A stretch of 43,824 nucleotides of DNA from Candidatus Babelota bacterium (GCA_029262595.1 JAJCZB010000018.1:1-43824), one strand, 5' to 3'. Numbered from the stretch's first letter, positions 15,660 through 23,186 are shown. Numbers and translations are program-made. The notes: generated by a model from the sequence alone, not told the origin.

Positions 15660-15962
15660 TTAATTCTGATATGAGAGATGCTTATCCGCCATGTTGCTTA
15701 GTTCAGTTATTTTGTATGGTATATCTAGCTGGACTTGGTCTAAGTTGGCTTGAGCTGCTGCAAGTTGAGCAGTAACATCTTCGCCTGCACCTTGGCGCTC
15801 TTGCAGCTGCCTGACTTGCTCTGCGTATCTTCCTTCCAGTCTTCTGAGCCCTCGTAATTCATTATCTAAGCGCGTAATTTCCTCTGCATCACCATGCGGC
15901 GCTGCAGCTTGGAGTGAGGCAATATTTGCGAGAACGATAAGTGAGAATAATAGCTTCTTCAT
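15660..15962 (-). CDS. Short secreted coiled-coil protein, family member 4
   Basis: The start at 15962 is chosen because AAAGG lies about 8 nt upstream and the product then begins exactly like its neighbour (MKKLLFSLIVLANIASLQAAA); a codon seven residues earlier is in frame but lacks such a site. The 100-residue product continues with EEITRLDNELRGLRRLEGRYAEQVRQLQERQ and a second helix with AAAQANLDQVQLD. It is first in the three-gene run reading toward 15089. Divergent from the ankyrin gene at 16.05 kb. Function unknown. Confidence 0.62.
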   Translation of the reverse strand: MKKLLFSLIVLANIASLQAAAPHGDAEEITRLDNELRGLRRLEGRYAEQVRQLQERQGAGEDVTAQLAAAQANLDQVQLDIPYKITELSNMADKHLSYQN

Positions 15963-16051
15963 AGAAAAACCTTTCATTGGCAAAAAATGTAAGAAAATGC
16001 TCCTATTTCACTACTTAGGATAGCAGGGTAAATGCCTTAAAAACAAGGGTT

Positions 16052-16624
16052 TTGCCTGGATTGATTGCATTTTTTTACGTATCGGGCATCTTAAAGCCAA
16101 TCAGATGTGTTTTTTTTACGAGGGGTCATATAAAGAATATTGTTCGATATGCTGGGTTGGCGGCTATGTTTTTTCAAACGTCTTGCTTTGGAGCGAATCC
16201 ATTTGAGCAGATGTGTGCCGTCAAAGGAACGGCAGCTGAAGTTCATCAAGCGATAGGCAAAGGCGATCTTGCTGAGGTGGAGCGGCTTACTCAAGAACGC
16301 GGGGTTGAGAGCCCGAATTCTGCGGGGATTACTGCTCTTATGTTTGCTTTTTCTCTCAGACAAGCTGAAATAGTTGATTTTTATATCCAAAATCGTGCTG
16401 ATGTAAATGCTGAAAGCAATGCGCGATGCAGGCCTTTGCATTATGCGGTGCTCTTTGGCGCATCGCAAGAGGCTATCACGCAATTACTTGCACGTGGTGC
16501 TGATAAAGCAGCTAAGGATCAATATGATCAGACCGCAGAGGATTGTGCTCGAGTAAGGGGCAATGCTGCTCTCGCTGATTATATTGCGGGATATGAGAGA
16601 GATGAAGTCGCTCCTGGTGAATAA
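16052..16624 (+). CDS. Secreted ankyrin-repeat protein, start codon uncertain
   Basis: About three ankyrin repeats are visible: a partial one around AIGKGDLAEVERLTQERGVES, then NSAGITALMFAFSLRQAEIVDFYIQNRADVNAES, then ARCRPLHYAVLFGASQEAITQLLARGADKAAKD. Ankyrins bind other proteins. The 5' end is odd. A TTG at 16052 gives an atypical N-terminus. A normal signal peptide (KNIVRYAGLAAMFFQTSCFGA) begins at codon ATA 16130-16132, which lies 4 nt after GAGGGG, so either ATA is a mutated or rare start or a non-ATG codon is used. The nearby secreted coiled-coil genes run on the other strand. A host-protein target is possible but not shown. Confidence 0.6.
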   Translation: MPGLIAFFYVSGILKPIRCVFFTRGHIKNIVRYAGLAAMFFQTSCFGANPFEQMCAVKGTAAEVHQAIGKGDLAEVERLTQERGVESPNSAGITALMFAFSLRQAEIVDFYIQNRADVNAESNARCRPLHYAVLFGASQEAITQLLARGADKAAKDQYDQTAEDCARVRGNAALADYIAGYERDEVAPGE

Positions 16625-16643
16625 CTGTGATAGATAACAGAAA

Positions 16644-16662
16644 GGCCCGCATTAAGCGGGCC
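16644..16662 (-). terminator. Hairpin terminator, first copy
   Basis: Arms GGCCCGC and GCGGGCC with loop ATTAA. On the minus strand it is followed by TTTCTGTT, so it fits the end of the gene at 16687-17112; the plus side has no T-tract. The hairpin and its GAAA flank recur identically at 17186-17208. Confidence 0.72.
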
Positions 16663-16686
16663 ACAATGTGATGAACTGTATGCAGA

Positions 16687-17112
16687 TTATTGCTCATTAA
16701 GGGCGGCAAGTTGGGCATCCAATGCTGCAATTTGAGCCCTAATTCGTGCCAATGCTGCCGACGGATTTTCTCCCCAATCTTGATCTTCGAGATCGAAAAT
16801 CGTGCTTGATCCGCCTGCATTTATGCCGGCAGTCACTAAAGCGACGGCGTTTGCAATAATTGCAGGATCTTCCCCTGCAAGGAGCTCGCCTAGAGGCGTC
16901 CCTCCATCAACTTGAAAAAAAGCGTCCGCATCAATGGCATTTTGTTTCGCTTGTCTGGTGTCCAAGCGAGCCTGCCAATCAGCTTCTTCTTGCCGTAAGG
17001 CGACTAATTGCGCTTGAAGTGCTGTTCGTTGTGCTGCATGGGGATCAGCGGCAGAGAGTGAAAATGGTGCACTCATTACAATGCAAAAAATAAGAAACGA
17101 TAACTTGTTCAT
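16687..17112 (-). CDS. Secreted coiled-coil protein, largest member of the local set
   Basis: The 141-residue product has a signal peptide (MNKLSFLIFCIVMSAPFSLSAA), a first helix RTALQAQLVALRQEEADWQARLDTRQAKQ, a central non-coiled part (FFQVDGGTPLGELLAGEDP...GGSSTIFDLEDQDWGE), and a last helix ALARIRAQIAALDAQLAALNEQ. The ending repeats the (I/L)xALDAQ pattern of the neighbours. A GGAGG site precedes the ATG. The gene is bracketed by two identical hairpins, one at each end. Function unknown; relation to the shorter family members is inferred from the signal peptide plus DAQ-helix pattern. Confidence 0.6.
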   Translation of the reverse strand: MNKLSFLIFCIVMSAPFSLSAADPHAAQRTALQAQLVALRQEEADWQARLDTRQAKQNAIDADAFFQVDGGTPLGELLAGEDPAIIANAVALVTAGINAGGSSTIFDLEDQDWGENPSAALARIRAQIAALDAQLAALNEQ

Positions 17113-17181
17113 AAGGCCTCCAGTTAGTAATCGATCTGTTAATTCATTGTGATAATTGTAGTATGGCTTTGAGTGATTTGC

Positions 17182-17216
17182 AAAAGAAAGGCCCGCATTA
17201 AGCGGGCCTTTCTTTT
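17182..17216 (-). terminator. Intrinsic terminator after dnaK, second hairpin copy
   Basis: A perfect 15-bp stem (17182-17196 with 17202-17216) has the core GGCCCGC / GCGGGCC, loop ATTAA and flanking A/T tracts. It lies 20 bp after the dnaK stop in the minus direction. The core and GAAA flank are the same as at 16640-16662. Confidence 0.9.
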
Positions 17217-17236
17217 ATCCAATGAGTGGATAATCT

Positions 17237-19147
17237 TTATTCAGCTTCAGCATCAATAGGGCCATCGCCTTTAGGCTGATGCGCATCCTCTTGAGGAGCG
17301 TCTTGCTGTGCTTGGTCAGCGTTTGGCTGCTGGCCAGAAGCTTGCGCTTGCTTATACAGCGTCTCAGCTACTTTGTGAGATGCTTGCAAGAGCTCATCAG
17401 TAGCTTTTTGCAACTCTTCAGCATTGTTTTCATGGTCTTTCAATGCTTGCTTTGCTTTGGCTACCGCATCTTCAGTTGCTTTCACATCAGCTTCCTCAAG
17501 TTTTTCCTTGTTTTCGCTGACTGTTTTTTCAACCTGGATGATTGTGCTATCAAGCTGGTTTTTCTTTTCAATAGTTTCACGAGCTTTTTTATCTTCAGCT
17601 TCGTGTGCTTTTGCTTCGTTTACCATGCGATCGATTGCATCTTTATCAAGGCCACCACTATTGGTGATCGAGATAGTTTGCTCTTTGCCCGATGCTTTAT
17701 CTTTCGCAGAAACATTTACAATACCGTTTGCATCAATGTCGAAAGTTACTTCCACTTGCGGAACGCCTCGGGGCGCAGCAGGGATGCCTTCGAGTCTGAA
17801 TTGGCCAAGAGTTTTGTTGTCTTTAGCAAATTCGCGCTCACCTTGAACCACTTTAATATCAACGGCGGTTTGATTATCTTCCGCAGTTGAGAATACTTGA
17901 GACTTTTTCGTTGGCACAGTTGTATTACGTTCGATTAAGCGAGTCGCAATACCGCCCATTGTCTCAATACCAAGTGAAAGGGGAGTTACATCAAGCAAGA
18001 GTACATCAGTAACCTCACCAGCAAGTACACCGCCTTGAATCGCAGCACCATCAGCTACAACTTCGTCAGGGTTTACTGAGCGATTTGGCTCTTTGCCGAA
18101 GAACTCTTTTACCAGTTCTTGTACTTTAGGGATTCGAGTAGAACCACCAACCAAAATCACTTCGCTAATGTCTGATGTGCTCAATTGCGCATCTTGCAAT
18201 GCTTGTTTGCACGGATCTAAAAGACGCTTGAAAATGCCTTCGCAGAGCGATTCCATTTTCGCACGGCTTAACTTAACGTTCAAATGTTTTGGGCCAGAAG
18301 CATCAGCAGTAATGTATGGCAAGTTGATATCAGTTTCAGACACAGAAGAAAGCTCTTTTTTTGCTTTTTCTGCAGCTTCTTTGAGTCGTTGCACTGCCAT
18401 GACGTCTTTAGTAAGATCTACGCCTTGCTCTGTTTTAAATTCTGAAACAAGAAAATCGATGATTTTGTTATCAACATCATCACCACCCAAATGCGTATCA
18501 CCACTTGTCGCTTTTACTTCAGTAACGCCGTCGCCGACTTCCAAAATAGAAACGTCAAATGTACCACCACCAAAGTCAAAGACAGCGAGTTTTCCGCCAG
18601 CTTTTTTATCAAAGCCGTAAGCAAGTGCCGCCGCAGTTGGTTCGTTGATGATTCGTTTTACGTCTAAACCTGCAATTTTACCAGCGTCTTTAGTCGCTTG
18701 GCGTTGCTGATCATTAAAGTATGCAGGTACAGTTACTACTGCTTCTGTTACTTTATGACCAAGATACTCTTCCGCTACTTGCTTGAGATGACTCAAGATT
18801 GCAGCAGACGTTTCTTGGGGTGCATATTCTTTTCCCTGAATAGAGATCACGCAGTCACCATTTGCAGATTTTTTCACTGCGTATGGCATACGAGCAGCTT
18901 CTTGCGCGACTTCATCAAATCGGTGTCCGATGAATCGTTTTGCAGAAAAAATAGTATTTTCAGGATTAGTTACTGATTGGCGTTTTGCCACAGTACCAAC
19001 CAACCGCTTACCGTCTTTAGCAAATGCCACTACTGAAGGAGTTGTATTTGCGCCTTCTTTATTAGGGATCACTTTAGCTGACCCGCCTTCCATGAAGGAG
19101 ATCACCGAGTTGGTAGTACCAAGATCGATACCGATGATTTTTTTCAT
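17237..19147 (-). CDS. dnaK: Chaperone DnaK (Hsp70)
   Basis: DnaK is the ATP-dependent Hsp70 that folds and protects proteins in the cytoplasm. The 636-residue length is standard. The phosphate-binding loop GIDLGTTNS (4-12), the linker-preceding [17 protein letters not shown], the substrate-binding domain, and a helical lid ending in a Gln/Ala-rich tail and PIDAEAE are all visible. No grpE or dnaJ lies beside it, so it is monocistronic. It is transcribed from a perfect consensus promoter (19199-19227) that carries a 12-bp palindrome in its spacer, suggesting a repressor such as the HspR-like protein encoded at 5.4-5.8 kb. Confidence 0.98.
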   Translation of the reverse strand: MKKIIGIDLGTTNSVISFMEGGSAKVIPNKEGANTTPSVVAFAKDGKRLVGTVAKRQSVTNPENTIFSAKRFIGHRFDEVAQEAARMPYAVKKSANGDCVISIQGKEYAPQETSAAILSHLKQVAEEYLGHKVTEAVVTVPAYFNDQQRQATKDAGKIAGLDVKRIINEPTAAALAYGFDKKAGGKLAVFDFGGGTFDVSILEVGDGVTEVKATSGDTHLGGDDVDNKIIDFLVSEFKTEQGVDLTKDVMAVQRLKEAAEKAKKELSSVSETDINLPYITADASGPKHLNVKLSRAKMESLCEGIFKRLLDPCKQALQDAQLSTSDISEVILVGGSTRIPKVQELVKEFFGKEPNRSVNPDEVVADGAAIQGGVLAGEVTDVLLLDVTPLSLGIETMGGIATRLIERNTTVPTKKSQVFSTAEDNQTAVDIKVVQGEREFAKDNKTLGQFRLEGIPAAPRGVPQVEVTFDIDANGIVNVSAKDKASGKEQTISITNSGGLDKDAIDRMVNEAKAHEAEDKKARETIEKKNQLDSTIIQVEKTVSENKEKLEEADVKATEDAVAKAKQALKDHENNAEELQKATDELLQASHKVAETLYKQAQASGQQPNADQAQQDAPQEDAHQPKGDGPIDAEAE

Positions 19148-19198
19148 AGCTACCTCGTTGTGATTAAGAGTTGTTTCAAATCTGTTCTTTATGAGTAA

Positions 19199-19227
19199 AT
19201 TATACCCTCATGAGGGGCGAGTGTCAA
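19199..19227 (-). promoter_or_regulatory. Perfect sigma-70 promoter of dnaK
   Basis: On the minus strand TTGACA (19222-19227) is 17 bp from TATAAT (19199-19204), matching consensus in all twelve positions with ideal spacing. The dnaK ATG lies about 50 bp downstream. A promoter this strong on a chaperone gene usually needs a repressor. Confidence 0.92.
19205..19216. promoter_or_regulatory. Candidate operator palindrome in the dnaK promoter spacer
   Basis: CCCTCATGAGGG is a perfect 12-bp inverted repeat exactly between the -10 and -35 boxes, where a bound repressor would block RNA polymerase. It does not match CIRCE (GAGTGC half-sites). It shares the CCCT...AGGG ends with CCCTTGAAGGG at 5911-5921 upstream of the HspR-like gene. 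Role as operator is inference. Confidence 0.55.
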
Positions 19228-19342
19228 ATCTAGGCGAAGAAAATGTGAGTCTTAATTGTAAGATTTTTTAAATGTGCTGATTAAGGGCTGTCTGAAGGGG
19301 GAGAGAGTTGGTTGAGGGCCGCTAGTAGCGCTTTTTTGCGGG

Positions 19343-19353
19343 TATGCTATACT
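19343..19353 (+). promoter_or_regulatory. Extended -10 promoter giving a probable leaderless transcript
   Basis: TG at 19345-19346 plus one base precede TATACT (19348-19353), the extended -10 arrangement. The ATG of the next gene begins at 19360, where transcription would be expected to start, leaving no room for a ribosome-binding site. Confidence 0.5.
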
Positions 19354-19359
19354 CGCAGC

Positions 19360-19914
19360 ATGAAGAAAAAACATCTGATTGTTATGGGTATGCTCATGAT
19401 AGCCTCTGGGTGTTGCGCGGCAGAGCCGCAGCCTGCTCTATGGGCCCGAATCGCTGCTCGCTTAGGCATCGCTCAGGTGGCTGATGCACCCCAAGAGGAT
19501 CTTGGCCCGCGCGAGGCATTGCGGGCAAAATTGGCTTTTAGCTGGCGCGACTGTTTGGCGCTTCATGGGCCGTCTAAAATGATCGTGAATGATCCGGAGT
19601 ATTTTTGCCGGCTTTTGTATAGCCAGGATCTCGATCGGGACGCATTGAGTGAGCTGATGCGAATGCGTGTGTCGGTAGTTGGAGTAGATCCAATGTTTCC
19701 TGAATATGATTTACTGTGCGATGACTTGGTGCGTGATTCGATGCGTGAGAGTGGCCTGGATGGCTATTCTCCTCATGCGGCCGTCGCCGTATCAGATAAG
19801 CCGAACGAGCGTAAAGCTGAGCTGTATGCATGGTTGAGCGAGCATGGCATACCGCGCACTGAGAAAGATAATGAATTTTTTTCTGGCAGCCACACTAAGG
19901 CCGCTCGGCCCTGA
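19360..19914 (+). CDS. Small secreted protein, possibly a lipoprotein, of unknown function
   Basis: The start at 19360 is chosen because the product then opens with a signal peptide, MKKKHLIVMGMLMIASGCCAAEP; the frame extends upstream to 19312 but that would swallow the promoter. The end IASGC resembles a lipobox, though Ala at -3 is unusual, so signal peptidase I cleavage after CCAA is also possible. The 184-residue product is helical, with no family recognised; AELYAWLSEHGIP near the end looks like a helix-turn-helix-like fold but is not diagnostic. The last eight residues (SHTKAARP) and stop are encoded by the terminator hairpin. Confidence 0.6.
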   Translation: MKKKHLIVMGMLMIASGCCAAEPQPALWARIAARLGIAQVADAPQEDLGPREALRAKLAFSWRDCLALHGPSKMIVNDPEYFCRLLYSQDLDRDALSELMRMRVSVVGVDPMFPEYDLLCDDLVRDSMRESGLDGYSPHAAVAVSDKPNERKAELYAWLSEHGIPRTEKDNEFFSGSHTKAARP

Positions 19915-19926
19915 GTGTGGCTTTTT
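19888..19926 (+). terminator. Terminator whose 5' arm and loop lie within the CDS
   Basis: AGCCACACT (19888-19896) pairs with AGTGTGGCT (19914-19922), with an inner GGCC-GCTC-GGCC hairpin, followed by a T-run to 19926. The gene's TGA is at 19912-19914, so one arm and the loop are translated. A weaker AAAGGGT/ACCCTCTTT hairpin follows at 19928-19946. Confidence 0.88.
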
Positions 19927-20048
19927 AAAAGGGTATCACCCTCTTTAAATCCCTTTACGACCCTTGTTTTCGTGTCTTTTATTTCGCTATGCTTAAGGCG
20001 TAAGTAGAACTAATATAAAGGCGTTAGGTGTCTTAAAAAAAGGTAGGA

Positions 20049-20828
20049 ATGATGAAGCGATTTTTTTTGATCGGGTGTTCTTTTTTGTTTTTAATTTCTC
20101 ATGTGCAGGGCGCTGCGTTGGTGCGTCAGTTGCCTCGTGCTTTGCCAAGAAATCCTGAGACAGCGTTACGTATTTTTCGTGCAATTAAAAAGCCAACCAT
20201 GCAAGATATTATGGCGATGCGCCGATTTCTAAACGCATCAAAAAACTATACATGTATGCGCACTGGCGCTGGCTGCACGGCAGCAGAGCGAGCGGCGCTT
20301 TTAGTGATTTCATCATTAGTTGCTAAAGTTGCGTATGAGGGCGAGCAGGGCAGAAAGCGTAAGGCGGCCGAGCAAGAATTTATTCGCTTGGCAGGATTGG
20401 GAGATCTAAGCCGAATGCAAAAATTGCTTAAAACGTCTGGGTTTGATGTGAATGCATTTGATGCTAACGGCGTTACTGCGTTGATGGAAGCAGTCCGGGT
20501 GGGTAATGAAAAGGTTGTTTCTTTTTTGCTTGGCCTTCCTGAGTTGTACGTGAATGCGCTTGATGCTAATAGTTGGAACGCCTTGCAATGGGCGGCATTT
20601 TTTGGGCATGCGGATAAACGTGGAATGCTTGATCAATTGTGGTCTACGATCACTGGTTCGGGCGCGATTGTAGAGCAGTTGCTTTCTGCTGGAGCTGATC
20701 GTAATGATGCTGCTGAAATTGCACGCATGCGTGGCAATAAAAAAACCGCGGATTTGATTACGGGAGATGCTGGCGCAGTAAAGAATTTTGTTATAAAAGC
20801 AGGGCCTGTTGAGGGCTTTGATTTGTAA
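20049..20828 (+). CDS. Secreted ankyrin-repeat protein
   Basis: The 259-residue protein has a signal peptide (MMKRFFLIGCSFLFLISHVQGAA), a helical N-terminal region to about 110, then ankyrin repeats: RLAGLGDLSRMQKLLKTSGFDVNAFD, NGVTALMEAVRVGNEKVVSFLLGLPELYVNALD, and NSWNALQWAAFFGH...IVEQLLSAGADRND. A 14-residue insertion interrupts the third. Cys residues at KNYTCMRTGAGCTA could form a disulfide. It is preceded by AGGTAGGA and by a TATGCT -10-like element at 19988-19993. The next gene is the glycosyltransferase-like one on the same strand. Target unknown. Confidence 0.75.
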   Translation: MMKRFFLIGCSFLFLISHVQGAALVRQLPRALPRNPETALRIFRAIKKPTMQDIMAMRRFLNASKNYTCMRTGAGCTAAERAALLVISSLVAKVAYEGEQGRKRKAAEQEFIRLAGLGDLSRMQKLLKTSGFDVNAFDANGVTALMEAVRVGNEKVVSFLLGLPELYVNALDANSWNALQWAAFFGHADKRGMLDQLWSTITGSGAIVEQLLSAGADRNDAAEIARMRGNKKTADLITGDAGAVKNFVIKAGPVEGFDL

Positions 20829-20894
20829 AAGATATACACTGTTTTTGATTTTAAATGTGCTATGCTTTTCGAAAATTAAAAAAGGATCAAAAGC

Positions 20895-21977
20895 ATGGTG
20901 TATTTTTTATGGTTAGTTGTATCGCTTTTTTTTACGTCGCTTTCAGCAACACCAAACATTCTTCATGTGAGTTTTCATTCGGGGTGCATTGCGGACATAC
21001 AAGAAGTTGCACGTGAGCTGGATTGGCATCTAACTACTTGGAATCCGCTTTCTTCGTATCAATCACTTCATCGCTTTTTGGGAAATCAAACTGAGCCGCC
21101 TATGGCGGTATATAATATGACGCACGATCGAGCCGAACGCGTGTATCGCGCAAACAAAGATTATTTTGAGGCATTTGATTGCATCATTACTTCTGATACT
21201 GCGCCGTTGTGCAGAATTTTTGTGCAAAACGGGTGGAAAAAACCGCTTATTATTTGGGTGTGTAATCGGTTTAACTATTGCGTGGGGCCCGGATCGGGCA
21301 ATGGAATGGATGCAGAATATTATGAGCTTTTTCGCGCGGCTATGAAGATGCCAAACGTAAGGGTGGTTTCGTATACGCCGTTTGAGCAATACTTTGCCGC
21401 ACTCTATGGCGTTGATATTCGTGGCCCGATTATCAAGCCAATCGGCACGCACGATGGCGTTTGCACGCGGTCTGAAATTCCCGCTCATATTAAAAAGCCT
21501 GAAACGATTTTTATTTATCCGCCGTTTCCGGGGTGCAAGAAAGAAGAGCATGATTACATAGTATCGCAGTGCAGTTCGCTTGGCTTTAAAGCGTATAGTG
21601 GAAAGTATAATGGCCCCGATGATTTGAAAGAGTTTACGGGGGTGATTTATTTTCCGTATCAAGCATCCAATCTTGCATTGTTTGAAAATATGCAACGCGG
21701 CATCATACACTTTGTGCCATCAGAGCGCTTTATCAAAGATATGATTGCAGCGGGTGCGCCCATCTATTATTGGCATGAGCCGTACTATTGCGAGTGGTAT
21801 TTTGGCGAGCATAGAGACGTGATCGTCTACTTTGATTCGTGGGATGATTTACGGCAAAAGGTAGCAACTACTGATTATCAAGCTATGCAAGAAAGGGTAC
21901 GATCATTTGCGCAATACCATCGTATGCAGATGCTAAATAGCTGGCAAACGATTCTGAAAGCACTTGCGGTTCCATAA
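20895..21977 (+). CDS. Glycosyltransferase-like protein with signal peptide
   Basis: The 360-residue protein opens with a hydrophobic N-terminus (MVYFLWLVVSLFFTSLSATP), suggesting export. The rest has a two-Rossmann-domain look: FDCIITSDTAPLCRIF followed by KKPLIIWVCNRFNY, then a second half with IYPPFPGCKKEEHDYI, GVIYFPYQASNLALFENMQRGIIHFVPSERFI and a C-terminal VYFDSWDDLRQKV. The FPYQ..NLALFE..QRGI..FVPS segment resembles the donor-site region of GT-B glycosyltransferases found in algae and giant viruses; this is pattern memory, not a search result. The AAAGGA site is good. The end overlaps the convergent gene by 95 bp. Confidence 0.55.
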   Translation: MVYFLWLVVSLFFTSLSATPNILHVSFHSGCIADIQEVARELDWHLTTWNPLSSYQSLHRFLGNQTEPPMAVYNMTHDRAERVYRANKDYFEAFDCIITSDTAPLCRIFVQNGWKKPLIIWVCNRFNYCVGPGSGNGMDAEYYELFRAAMKMPNVRVVSYTPFEQYFAALYGVDIRGPIIKPIGTHDGVCTRSEIPAHIKKPETIFIYPPFPGCKKEEHDYIVSQCSSLGFKAYSGKYNGPDDLKEFTGVIYFPYQASNLALFENMQRGIIHFVPSERFIKDMIAAGAPIYYWHEPYYCEWYFGEHRDVIVYFDSWDDLRQKVATTDYQAMQERVRSFAQYHRMQMLNSWQTILKALAVP

Positions 21978-22989
21978 CCATGCTTTCATTATGTGGCAGC
22001 CCGTGCTTTTTATAAAACGTGTTCGCCGCTCGTTGGCAGCCGGGCCAGCGAAATGAGCTACTGTGCCGTGTCTCGATGTCATTAAAGCGATAACTTGTAA
22101 CATTCGAAACGCACGAAGAAAGAGATGTAATGTGCGTTTGGAAATAAGTATCCAAGAGTAATGGATCGCCGTTGCGATGGCATGCAAAAATAGGAGTGTC
22201 TTTAGGAATGTTTTTTAGGCGAGATGGCAAATCATCTTGGCGATAATCATAATGGCATAAAAAGCGTGTCCCCCAGTATAAAATAGATCTGCTTGCGCTC
22301 CATCCGATATAATTATGAGCCATTGCGTCAAAGAGATCCGTTGCTTGAAAGAAGGGCGATTCAAGCACGATGGTGGTGTTGGTAATCGGGTGTTGTGCGG
22401 CCAGTTCTAGTGCAACTTTTGCGCCTAAGCATTCACTAACAATAATAATTTGTGCAGAGGGATTGAGTGCGCGGATCGCATCATAGACGTATCGCAAGCA
22501 GGAAAGATCACGTTTTTGGCCAAAATTAACGTATCCATCTTTGTAATCAAACGTTACGGCAACAGTAGTATCAGAAAGATGTACCACGTTTTGCGCAATA
22601 CGATCACGCGTATGAATAACGCATCCGCCTGACCGAATAAAATGCTCATCTTTACCAGGGCCGGTAATTCGTTTGCGCTTGGCATAGCCACGAGAGAGTA
22701 AGTAAATATGCGGTGCATTTTTTATGCTTGAATCCAGGCCTGCGCGATAGCAGTAATTGCGGCCTTCAATTGCGATAACGGCTTTTTTTGGTATGCGTCG
22801 GCGATATATTTTTTTAACGAGCTCGCATTCGCTCATTTCGGGCGACTGTGTACTATGAGACACTGTCATTATATTGAGATTTTTGGTATTTGGGCGGAAG
22901 GTTGGCGTGCGCGCCAAAAGAGCGCCGGGAGCTATAATTACGATAAAAAATGCAATTATTGTATATGCGCGAAAACGATGCGCTTGCAT
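21883..22989 (-). CDS. Exported alpha/beta hydrolase with a cysteine nucleophile elbow
   Basis: The 368-residue protein has an N-terminal hydrophobic signal (AYTIIAFFIVIIAPGALLA). The alpha/beta hydrolase elbow, usually G-x-S-x-G, reads S-E-C-L-G (185-189) in AQIIIVSECLGAKVALELAA, so Cys187 takes the nucleophile place, as in dienelactone hydrolases. Candidate partners are Asp in CHRNGDPLLLD and His in RHSSSFRWPG. HLSDTTVAVTFDYKDG before the elbow fits the core sheet. It is convergent with the glycosyltransferase-like gene and overlaps it. A relation to the other exported hydrolase at 3.5-4.7 kb is distant at best. Substrate unknown. Confidence 0.65.
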   Translation of the reverse strand: MQAHRFRAYTIIAFFIVIIAPGALLARTPTFRPNTKNLNIMTVSHSTQSPEMSECELVKKIYRRRIPKKAVIAIEGRNYCYRAGLDSSIKNAPHIYLLSRGYAKRKRITGPGKDEHFIRSGGCVIHTRDRIAQNVVHLSDTTVAVTFDYKDGYVNFGQKRDLSCLRYVYDAIRALNPSAQIIIVSECLGAKVALELAAQHPITNTTIVLESPFFQATDLFDAMAHNYIGWSASRSILYWGTRFLCHYDYRQDDLPSRLKNIPKDTPIFACHRNGDPLLLDTYFQTHITSLSSCVSNVTSYRFNDIETRHSSSFRWPGCQRAANTFYKKHGLPHNESMVMEPQVLSESFASYLASAYDGIAQMIVPFLA

Positions 22990-23156
22990 GCCATACCCCT
23001 AATATATAGACTTTTAGTGTCTCAAAAAAGGGGCTGTGTGTCAATGAAAATATCGCATTTGCGCCATAGGAGCCGCGATCGGCCATGCTCCTCAGGCGCC
23101 GATAAATCCTGGATTAAGAGGCTTGATCTCTTTTAAATAAGAATACTTGAATAATT

Positions 23157-23186
23157 AAATAGGAGCTTTCGGGCTCCTATTTTTTT
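23157..23186 (-). terminator. Terminator overlapping the stop codon of the minus-strand CDS
   Basis: AAATAGGAGC (23157-23166) pairs with GCTCCTATTT (23173-23182), loop TTTCGG. The minus-strand gene's TAG (23177-23179) is inside one arm. T-runs are present on both sides, stronger on the plus side. Confidence 0.82.

Noticed and set aside
17279-18976. Several plus-strand open frames of 90-200 codons opposite dnaK
   Set aside because: They lie wholly inside a clear dnaK gene and show Cys/Phe/Ser-rich antisense composition.
19205-19216. CIRCE or HAIR element before dnaK
   Set aside because: The palindrome lacks the TTAGCACTC/GAGTGCTAA halves of CIRCE and the CTTGAGT-N7-ACTCAAG layout of HAIR; it is reported as a separate candidate operator.
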